Shown piece by piece: positions 48,046 to 55,609 of a stretch of 64,000 bases of DNA (the stretch's first letter is position 1; every line of letters starts with the position of its first letter). Under the pieces are notes generated by a model. It did no database searches and was not told the origin of the DNA. It saw nothing but the letters and a program-made list of their open reading frames with translations. A program made the position numbers and the translations under genes. The stretch covers positions 70,038 through 134,037 of the forward strand of contig DAINRM010000001.1 of assembly GCA_036741875.1 (NCBI GenBank). Reading direction: 5' to 3'. The stretch comes from HRBIN35 sp036741875 (GTDB taxonomy: Bacteria > Patescibacteriota > Minisyncoccia > UBA6257 > HR35).

Positions 48046-49836
48046 TCAACTCATTTATGCTGTTTTCAATTTCTTTTATTTTTTCTATAGTAAAGTAATG
48101 TATATCTATATTTTTTAATATAAAATTCATAAACTCTAAAAAATCCAAACTTTGTTTATACAAAATTAACTCACTTAAAACACTTTGTAATCCATAAACC
48201 ATATCATAAAGCAGGCTCAGTTCTTCATTCTTTCTTGAATTTTTAAGATCGAAAATATATCTCAAAAGTGAATCGAGCATTTCCCTATTCTTTAATTCAT
48301 TATCATATTTTTCTATACACTCTAATTTTTCTAACGTAGCAAGAATGTAATTTTTAAAAATTTCTCTTTTTTCTATATTAACAAAAATATTAGATAAAAT
48401 TTTTGATAGACATTCAAAATCTTTTTCTAAAATCTCTTCTTCGAAAAAATTAAATTTCTTAAGATAGATAAAGATATCAATAATTTTAATAAAATCTTCA
48501 TAACTAAATCGATTTAATCTTTTGATTTTTATAATATTCTTTGAATTTTTCTTCAATTAATATTTTTTCTCTTTCTAAATTTTCTTTTTTAGTAAACAAA
48601 ACACCATATTTCTGTTCTTCATAATTTTGATATTTTATGTTTTCCAATTTACTTAAAATTATTTCTTTTGATTTTTTTCACATTTAAGCCATGAAATATA
48701 TAAATAATCGTGAATCTTGAGTTTTTCAAGAAAATTAACTATAACCTCGAGCGCTTTTTCTTTGTAACTGGTTATAAGAACGCTATAACCTTCTTTAACA
48801 AGATAAAGTGCTAAATTAGTGATAGTATGTGATTTTCCCGTTCCTGGTGGTCCTTCTACAGTAACAACTTTATATTTAAGAGCAGACTTTATAACTTCTT
48901 CTTGTTCTTCGTTGGCAGGTAGGATAAGATTTTCTAGGTTAAATCTTTTTTCATTTTCATTATCTCTATCTTGCGACTCAATGTATTTTTCGTCAGAACT
49001 AAAAATATCAAAAATTAAGCTTACTGTATTATATGTATGAGTATTATCCGGCTCTAAATCTTTTAACTCTTTTAGAGCTTTTTCTAGATGATATCAGGTT
49101 TACTCAATAGCCATAAAACCAAATTATTAGCTAAGTATAAAGTATCTTTTTTTAAGTTGTCTAAATCACTTTTTTTGTATACTCTCTGTAATTCTCTTAA
49201 ATTCTTATTTTGAATGTCTTCCTTTTTCAAAAATGGATTTATATTAAAAATTGTACAGATGATTTCTTTTATAAGATTTTCATCCTCGATATTAAAAAGG
49301 TTAATTTCTTCAGCCTTAGAAATAACTTTTTCTTTTTCTGGAAGTTCATTTATAAATTTAGAAAGAGAATAAAGATTAAATTCTGTCTCTTCAATTGGTT
49401 CAATTTTTATTGAATTATCACCGAGATCATGATAAGCATTAATCTCAATAAACCAGATTGGAGTATAATATAGATCTTCGTTTGTTTTAAAGATTATAAA
49501 TGGATAGCATAAAATATAACTTTTTCTTGCCTGTTTCAGTAGATTGTTTGCTTTTTTCAATTAGTTTCAAAAGTGATTTATATTGATCTAGATACTTTTC
49601 TATATCATTTTCGGTTTCCTGTAAAGGTTTTTCTGCTTTTGTTGAAAATTCAATAGAAAAATGCTGAATAATGTTTTCAGGTATTTTTATCTTTAATGAA
49701 TCTTTTATTAGATAAAATAAATGATTTATACCCTGTAAGACCTCGTATAAATCTACAAATAGACTTTCTTTTTTAATATCTACTCATATTGTCTCATTTG
49801 AATTGATAAAGAACTACAAACATAATTATCAGTTTG

Positions 49837-49908
49837 CTCCGGGGGCAGGATTCGAACCTGCGACATCCTGGTTAACAGCCAGGCGTTCTACCGCTGAACT
49901 ACCCCGGA
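49837..49908 (-). tRNA. tRNA-Asn (anticodon GTT)
   Basis: A 72-base cloverleaf: acceptor TCCGGGG/CCCCGGA, anticodon stem CCTGG/CCAGG with loop CTGTTAA giving GTT, T-arm GGTTCGAATCC. CCA is not encoded. Its 3' end borders the helicase/AlbA_2 block, a typical entry point for mobile DNA, although no repeated att copy is visible. It is a substrate for the queuosine enzymes encoded at 50927-53130. Confidence 0.94.
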
Positions 49909-49974
49909 ATGTTTTTATAAATAGTTTATTTTAAAGCGTGCTAACTAATCTATTATATATTATACATCAACTTT

Positions 49975-50112
49975 TCATAGTAAAGAAAGCAAACATTCTG
50001 TCAGTAACTTCTCTTTTTTAGCTATTTCAATATTTTTATCTTTTAAGCCTTCTTTTAAAAGAATTAATTTAGCAATTTTTCATAAGTTTAAATAATAAAC
50101 CTGAATATCTTT
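49975..50112 (-). pseudogene. Possible small protein remnant between pyrH and tRNA-Asn
   Basis: The stretch 49909-50125 holds no intact gene. One frame from 50112 to TGA 49975 reads IQVYYLNL, TGA, then KIAKLILLKEGLKDKNIEIA and so on: a helical, protein-like sequence broken by one in-frame TGA and without a start codon. It slightly recalls HEPN-type helices, but that is too weak to name. Confidence 0.3.
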
Positions 50113-50125
50113 TTATATAACATCT

Positions 50126-50806
50126 CTAGTACACCAAAGTGCCATTAAATATTTTATTTTCTAAATAATTTTGAAGATGTTTAAGTTTCTTTCCATTTAA
50201 AATAATAACTTTAAATTTGAATTTTTGTGCTAATCTCGAAGCAATTGGATCAAAGGGGGCTGACATTCCTGGGGTCCAATTTTTATCTATTAATTTTAAA
50301 TATTCATTCCATGTAATTTCTTTAAATGGCCTGGCATCTTTGTATTTATCTGGATCTTTATCGTAAACATAATCAACGTTAGTTAAGTTAATTATTGTAT
50401 CAGATCCGTAAGTCTTTGCAAGTAAAACCGCATCATAATCTGTACTAAATCCGGGCTTCCATCCAGCAGCGATTAAAATTTTTTCTTTAAAAACGACTTT
50501 TTCTTTTGGATTTTTAATTATTCTATAATGAGCGTATTTTCTAAAAATAGTTAAAAGGAGGTGAGCATTAATCCTCGTGGCATGTATCCCCAGCCAATCA
50601 AGATCTTCATTGGAAACTTTAGTTAAACTTTTTGCTGCCCTTTGATAATTTCTTGCTGTTTTCCCTCCACCAACTATAATAATAAATTTTTTGTTTCTTT
50701 TTATTTCTTTTTCAATAATTTTTTTAAAATTTTTCAAAAATTTAACATCTATCTCATTAGGTACTACTAAGCTTCCTCCAAGCGAGATTACAAAAAGATC
50801 TTTCAT
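50126..50806 (-). CDS. pyrH: UMP kinase, archaeal-type
   Basis: Amino-acid-kinase-fold enzyme that phosphorylates UMP. It begins LFVISLGGSLVVPN, then FIIIVGGGKTARNY, and later AAGWKPGFSTDYDAVLLA, NLTNVDYVYDKDP and PGMSAPFDPIASRLA, the pattern of the shorter archaeal UMP kinases (about 225 residues) rather than the usual bacterial PyrH. Length 226. It may be an old transfer or a CPR-wide variant. The next pyrimidine enzyme in the window, pyrG, is broken. Confidence 0.85.
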   Translation of the reverse strand: MKDLFVISLGGSLVVPNEIDVKFLKNFKKIIEKEIKRNKKFIIIVGGGKTARNYQRAAKSLTKVSNEDLDWLGIHATRINAHLLLTIFRKYAHYRIIKNPKEKVVFKEKILIAAGWKPGFSTDYDAVLLAKTYGSDTIINLTNVDYVYDKDPDKYKDARPFKEITWNEYLKLIDKNWTPGMSAPFDPIASRLAQKFKFKVIILNGKKLKHLQNYLENKIFNGTLVY

Positions 50807-50824
50807 TTGATAAAATTTTATTAA

Positions 50825-50923
50825 ATGAAAAATAAAAAAACAATTTTGGGCTTAGGTTACGGTCGTTTACTTATATGGCTACATAAAAATATAAAGCGAG
50901 CTCTTCTTTTGGATAAAAATTAA
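50825..50923 (+). pseudogene. 33-codon ORF, possible remnant of an FAD/NAD-binding oxidoreductase start
   Basis: ATG 50825 to TAA 50921-50923. The peptide starts MKNKKTILGLGYGRLL and ends RALLLDKN, which resembles the first beta-alpha-beta (GxGxxG, acidic end) of a type II NADH dehydrogenase-like protein compressed and cut off. It sits three bases before queA. It could equally be chance. Confidence 0.25.
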
Positions 50924-50926
50924 TCT

Positions 50927-51994
50927 ATGAAAGAAATTGATTTAGAGCTTTATAATTATAACTTGCCAAAAGAAAAAATTGCTGATAGACCTGCTAAACC
51001 AAGAGATTTTTCAAAACTTTTCGTTTATGATACTCTGCAAGATAAAATCTATTTTGAAATTTTTTTTAATTTAGATAAATATTTGCCCATAAATTCTTTT
51101 TTGGTTTTAAATAATACAAAAGTCTTGCCTGCGAGAGTAGAGATGTTAAAAGAAACAGGTGGTAAAGTTAAAGTTCTTTTTTTAGTTGATGAAGTTATTA
51201 ATAAAAATTCTAAATTTATAAGAGGTTTGGTTAATAAAAAGTTAAATTTAAAAGAAAAAATTTATTTTCCTAATAAGAAAGATTTTCTTGAAATAATCTC
51301 TCAAGAAAAAAACATTTTTACTTTTTCATTAAAAACGGATTTAAATAATTTTTTAAAACTCTTAAATCTGTACGGCGAGCCTCCTCTTCCTCCTTATATT
51401 AAAAACGCACCTTTAACTAAAAAAGAAGCTAAAGAAAAATATCAAACGGTTTTTGCTAAAAAATTAGGCTCAGTCGCTGCTCCTACAGCTTCTTTTCATT
51501 TCACCAAAAGAGTTTTCAAAAAACTTAAAAGAAAAGGAATTAAATACTTTTTCATTACTTTACATGTAGGTTTAGGAACTTTTATGCCTATAAGTGAAGA
51601 AAATATAAAAAAGAAAAAATTACATAAAGAATATTGGGAAGTTGAAACAAATATCTATAAAAAGATTTTAAGATTAAAACCGAAGAAAAAATTAATTGCT
51701 GTAGGAACGACAACAACAAGACTTTTAGAAACTTTAGCAAGAAAAAGATTAAATTTAAATAATAAAAAAACACTAAGAGGAACAACAGAACTTTTTATTT
51801 TCCCTCCTTTTAAATTTAAAATGATTGATGGTTTAATTACTAATTTTCATCTTCCGAAAACTTCTTTAATGATGCTTGTTGAAGCTTTTTTACAATTTAA
51901 AAATTCTAAAAAACATTTAAAGGAACTATATGAAATTGCTATCGAAAACGATTTTAGATTTTATTCATTTGGTGATGCTATGCTTATTATTTAA
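50927..51994 (+). CDS. queA: S-adenosylmethionine:tRNA ribosyltransferase-isomerase
   Basis: Converts preQ1 at position 34 of GUN tRNAs to epoxyqueuosine using the ribosyl part of SAM. Signatures are LPKEKIADRPAKPRDFSKL near the start, FLVLNNTKVLPAR, GEPPLPPYI, TVFAKKLGSVAAPTASFHF and THNFHLPKTSLMMLVE-type ending (TNFHLPKTSLMMLVEAF). Length 355 is normal. Two bases separate it from tgt, so they form an operon. No queG or queH for the final step is in the window. Confidence 0.95.
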   Translation: MKEIDLELYNYNLPKEKIADRPAKPRDFSKLFVYDTLQDKIYFEIFFNLDKYLPINSFLVLNNTKVLPARVEMLKETGGKVKVLFLVDEVINKNSKFIRGLVNKKLNLKEKIYFPNKKDFLEIISQEKNIFTFSLKTDLNNFLKLLNLYGEPPLPPYIKNAPLTKKEAKEKYQTVFAKKLGSVAAPTASFHFTKRVFKKLKRKGIKYFFITLHVGLGTFMPISEENIKKKKLHKEYWEVETNIYKKILRLKPKKKLIAVGTTTTRLLETLARKRLNLNNKKTLRGTTELFIFPPFKFKMIDGLITNFHLPKTSLMMLVEAFLQFKNSKKHLKELYEIAIENDFRFYSFGDAMLII

Positions 51995-51996
51995 GA

Positions 51997-53130
51997 ATGT
52001 TTAAAGTAACTAAAAAATCAAAAAAATCAAAAGCAAGATTAGGAGAAATAGAAACTTTTCATGGTAAAATCAAAACTCCTGCTTTTGTTCCTGTAGCTAC
52101 TAAAGGAACTATTAAAGCTTTGCCACAAAAATTTTTTAAAGAAATTGGTATTCAAATTGCTTTTGTTAATACTTATCATTTGGTTAATCACCCTGGTGTA
52201 GAAATTATAGAAAAATTCGGTGGCATTCATAAATTTGCTAATTTAGAAATTCCTTTAATGAGTGATTCTGGTGGTTTTCAGGTTTTTTCCTTAGCTAATA
52301 AAAAAAGAGTTAAATTAAGAAAAGAAGAAGAAATTATAAGTGTAAATATTGAAGAAGATAGGGTTATTTTTAGATCAAATTTTGATGGAAAAGAAATTGA
52401 ATTCACGCCAGAAAAATCTATAGATTATCAAATAAAAATAGGAGCCGATATAATTATTTCTTTTGATGAATGTATTACTTATCCAACAACATACGATTAT
52501 GCTAAAAAAGCAACAGAAAGAACACATAAATGGCTTTTAAGATGTATTGAATATTTCTATAAAAATAAAAGAGATCATCAATATCTTTATGGTGTTATCC
52601 AAGGATCTATCTTTGAAGATTTAAGAAAAGAATCTGCTAAGTTTGTTACTCAGCAAAATGTTGATGGAATTGCTATTGGAGGAGTTTCTGTTGGTGAAAG
52701 TAAAGAAGAAATGAGATTAGTGGTAAAATGGATAAGCAATTATTTGCCCGAAAATAAACCAATTCATCTTTTAGGAGTTGGAAGAGTTGATAATATTTTA
52801 GATTTAGTAATTCATGGAATAGACACTTTTGATTGCGCTGAGCCGACAAGAATTGCTAGAACAGGAATAATTTATCAAATAAACAAAAAAAATTTAAAAA
52901 ATTTTTTAAATACAATTGATATTCAAAAAAGCAAATATAAAAACAATCAAGAAAAAATTGATGAAAAATGTGATTGTTATGTTTGCCAAAATTTTTCTAA
53001 AGCTTATTTGCATCATCTTTTTAAAGAGAAAGAAATTTTAGCTTACATTTTAGCTACTTATCATAACCTTTACGCAATGGAAAGGCTTTTTGAGATGATA
53101 AGAGAAAAAATAGAAAAAAATGAACTATAA
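51997..53130 (+). CDS. tgt: Queuine/preQ1 tRNA-guanine transglycosylase
   Basis: Exchanges G34 of tRNA-Asn, Asp, His and Tyr for preQ1. Substrate-site Asp lies in LMSDSGGFQVF, catalytic Asp in FDCAEPTRIAR, with YGVIQGSIFEDLR and IAIGGVSVGESKEEM between. The zinc site is CDCYVC plus a downstream Cys/His. Length 377 is normal. It is partner of queA two bases upstream; the neighbouring tRNA-Asn(GTT) is one of the natural substrates. Confidence 0.96.
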   Translation: MFKVTKKSKKSKARLGEIETFHGKIKTPAFVPVATKGTIKALPQKFFKEIGIQIAFVNTYHLVNHPGVEIIEKFGGIHKFANLEIPLMSDSGGFQVFSLANKKRVKLRKEEEIISVNIEEDRVIFRSNFDGKEIEFTPEKSIDYQIKIGADIIISFDECITYPTTYDYAKKATERTHKWLLRCIEYFYKNKRDHQYLYGVIQGSIFEDLRKESAKFVTQQNVDGIAIGGVSVGESKEEMRLVVKWISNYLPENKPIHLLGVGRVDNILDLVIHGIDTFDCAEPTRIARTGIIYQINKKNLKNFLNTIDIQKSKYKNNQEKIDEKCDCYVCQNFSKAYLHHLFKEKEILAYILATYHNLYAMERLFEMIREKIEKNEL

Positions 53131-53134
53131 TTTT

Positions 53135-53308
53135 TTAACTTTTAGCTATTTTTATTTTTTCATTTATTTTTATATAAGTATCATTGTTTTCTGTAAATTT
53201 ATAAGTCAATAAAATCTTTAACGCTACTGAAGAGGGTATTAATTTATTTAATTGTGTTGTTCTTGCATGATGGGTAAGGTATGGTAAAGTATTTAATTGA
53301 AACAATTC
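53135..53308 (-). other. Stretch without a recognisable gene; weak minus-strand open frame
   Basis: Between tgt (53130) and bpsA (53357) no gene is clear. A minus-strand frame of 58 codons (LTHHARTTQLNKLIP ... KINEKIKIAKS) is open but has only a TTG as possible start and overlaps the likely bpsA promoter region. It may be the tail of a lost gene. Confidence 0.25.
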
Positions 53309-53356
53309 TTAGAACTAAAAATAAATTTCAAAATATTGTTAAAATTATAATCATTA

Positions 53357-54088
53357 ATGATAGAAGTTTATTTAAAAAGGTTTTTAGAAGTTATTTCTAA
53401 ATATAAAGAATTAAGACCTAAACCAGAAAGAAACTTTGATCAATTTTTTTGCACAGAAGAAACATTGATAAAGAGAGTCGTTTTAATTTCTAATTTGGTC
53501 GAAACTGAAAATAGAAATTTACTTTTTTTAGGTGATGATGATTTAAATTCAATAGCATTCTCTTTGTTTTTTAAAGCTAAAAGGGTTACTGTTGTTGATA
53601 TTGATAAAAGGATTCTAAGTTTTATCGAGTTAATTTCTCATAAAGAAAATTTACCTATAAAAATTTATGAACATGATTTAAGAAACCCATTGCCTAAAAA
53701 TGAATTTAAGGATTATGATCTAGTTTTCTTTGATCCTCCTTACACCCCCGAAGCTGTCAATACTTTTCTTTTAAGAGCTATGGAAGCAAGTTTAGGAAGC
53801 GGAAGTAATTTTAAAAGAAAAAAACCAGAATTTCTTTCTCAAAAATTTTATTTAATGTCTTATGGTTACACCCAAAAAGAAACTGAAAAGGGTTTAAAAA
53901 TTCAAGAAATTATCACTTCATTAGGCCTTATTATTCAAGAAAAATTCAAAGATTTTAATCGTTATTATGGAGCTGAAAGTATTGGTTCTAAAAGCGATCT
54001 TTATATTTTACAACCAACACCTAAGGTTAATTTGAGAAAATTAGATAGCTTTAGAAGTAAGTTTTATACTGGGCAAAAACAAAAATAG
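53357..54088 (+). CDS. bpsA: N4-bis(aminopropyl)spermidine synthase-like (BpsA family)
   Basis: BpsA adds aminopropyl groups to spermidine to make branched polyamines, compounds known from hyperthermophiles such as Thermococcus. Family marks are RPKPERNFDQFFCTEETLIKR, the acidic LFLGDDDLNSIA, the Rossmann VTVVDIDKRIL, HDLRNPLPKNEF and the catalytic FFDPPYTPEAVNTFL. At 243 residues it equals the catalytic part; the N-terminal winged-helix domain of the archaeal enzymes is missing. It is preceded by about 230 bases without a clear gene and is convergent with the broken pyrG. A related methyltransferase-like function is the alternative. Confidence 0.82.
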   Translation: MIEVYLKRFLEVISKYKELRPKPERNFDQFFCTEETLIKRVVLISNLVETENRNLLFLGDDDLNSIAFSLFFKAKRVTVVDIDKRILSFIELISHKENLPIKIYEHDLRNPLPKNEFKDYDLVFFDPPYTPEAVNTFLLRAMEASLGSGSNFKRKKPEFLSQKFYLMSYGYTQKETEKGLKIQEIITSLGLIIQEKFKDFNRYYGAESIGSKSDLYILQPTPKVNLRKLDSFRSKFYTGQKQK

Positions 54089-54095
54089 ATTAATA

Positions 54096-55608
54096 TCAAT
54101 TTTCCGAAGATTTTTTAATAAATTCCCAAAATAAAGGATGAGGATATAAAAATCTTGATTTAAGTTCCGGATGAAATTGGGTTCCTAAAAAGAAGGGGTG
54201 AATATTTTCTGGAAGTTCAACAATTTTAACTAAAAACCTTTTTTCTGAAGTGCCGGAAAAAAACTAAACCATTTTTCTGTAAAATTTTATGAAATTTAGG
54301 ATTAACTTCATAGCGATAACGATGTCTTTCAAAAATTAAATTTTTCTTATAAGCTCTATAAGCTATTGTTCCTCTTTTAATTTCACACCGCCAATCCACA
54401 AGTCTCATTGTTCCTCCATACAATTTTTCTTTTAAAAATTTCTTTTGTTCTTTTAAAACATCAATAACTGGATATTTAGTTTTTGGATTTACTTCTGTAG
54501 TATAAGCTCCCCTTAAACCACAAACATTTCTAGCAAACTCAACTACCATAAGTTGAAGACCATAACATAAACCAAATATAGGAATTTTATTTTCTCGGCA
54601 AAATTGAATAGCTAAAATTTTTCTTTCAACGCCACGAGAACCAAAACCTCTAGGAATAATAATTCTATTATAATTTTTAAGTTCTTCGAGTTTGTTTTTA
54701 TCTTTTTCATATTCTTCTGAGTTTAGCCAATCAATTTTTGGTTTATAACCTAATTGCCAGCTTGCGTGTTTAATAACTTCGATGACAGAAATATAAGCAT
54801 CAGCTAAAATAAAATCTCCTATTTTAAAATATTTTCCTACAATACCAATTTTGATTTCTTTTTTTAAACATTCAATTTTTTCGATTGCCTGCTTCCACGT
54901 TGTAAATCCATTTTTTAAAACTTTATTTTTTTCTTTGAGTCCTAAAGCTTTTAAAATCTTTTTTCCAATTTTTTCTTTTTCAAAATTTAAGGAAATTTTA
55001 TAAATTATCTTTTCATCAGGGGCAGAAATAATATTTTCTTTAGGAACGCCGCAATTAAAAGAAATTTTCTCTTTTCTTTTTTCATCTAAAGGAAAAATAG
55101 CCCTGGCTAAAACAAAATCTGGCTGAAGACCGGCTGAATTTAAGGTCCTTATAGCATATTGTGTAGGTTTTGTTTTTGGTTCCATACCCTCCCCTTGATA
55201 GGGAAGATAACTAACTAAAATTAAAATCATATCTTCAGGCTTTTGAAGTTTGAGGAACGTGAGGTACAACTTCAACACACTTCCCATCAAAATACAAATT
55301 TCTTTCTTTTTGAATTAAAGATAAATAAATGCTACCGGTAGTCATATAATTTTCTTTCATCAATTCTTGATTTAAAAATCTTTCATAATGCCCCATATCT
55401 TGATCACATTCTGTACCATCTTTTAAAATAAAAACTTCTCCATGTTCAATTGGATTCATTGTTACCGCATCAACATTAACATAAGGATCACTCTTTATAC
55501 AAGTAGTTTTATAACCGTGCCAAGTTAAAATTTTAGCAATTGAAGCAGTAGCTACCCCTTTCCAACTCCAGACATCACTCCTCCACAAATAAAAATATAT
55601 TTTGGCAT
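54096..55608 (-). pseudogene. pyrG: CTP synthase, broken by frameshifts and an internal deletion
   Basis: CTP synthase aminates UTP. The start MPKYIFICGGVMSGVGKG is at 55608; a missing G in GGGG (near 55560) stops the frame, which resumes at VATASIAKIL. It then runs through DPYVNVDAVTMNP and HYERFLNQEL to VVPHVPQ. There the frame changes again and jumps to LKLQKPEDMILILVSYLP: the IGGTVGD-containing segment of roughly 40 residues is absent. The glutaminase part follows (FGLCYGLQLMVVE, active Cys). One surplus T near 54255 shifts the last frame; correcting it gives GTQFHPELKSR and a normal end at TGA 54096. The lost motif makes an inactive gene likely unless the assembly is wrong. Confidence 0.8.
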
Positions 55609-55609
55609 T

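Larger units (their letters stand above)
46002..49797 (-). pseudogene. Large SF1-type helicase with C-terminal Vsr-like nuclease domain, interrupted by frameshifts and a false gap
   Basis: Read in pieces on one strand. Start MRQYE near 49797; N-terminal region to 49084; P-loop GPPGTGKSHTI near 48820-48850; long helical region; motif V/VI-like STADGFQGDERDV and RLNVALTRARRKM; a Vsr/MTES_1575-type nuclease region (FDSDFERDVYERL, GYRIDLAL, GDGWQHY, GWIILRI); then a helical tail. Breaks lie near 49780, 49557, 49084, 48675 and 48525, mostly in A-runs. The 100-N gap at 47891 is removable (see that entry). No Walker B/DExx box is visible between the P-loop and motif V, so the motor core may be partly lost. 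Similar helicase-nuclease fusions occur in defence islands. Confidence 0.6.

Noticed and set aside
50550..50570. AAAGGAGGTGAGCATT as a Shine-Dalgarno with start
   Set aside because: It lies inside pyrH on the opposite strand and no reasonable reading frame follows.
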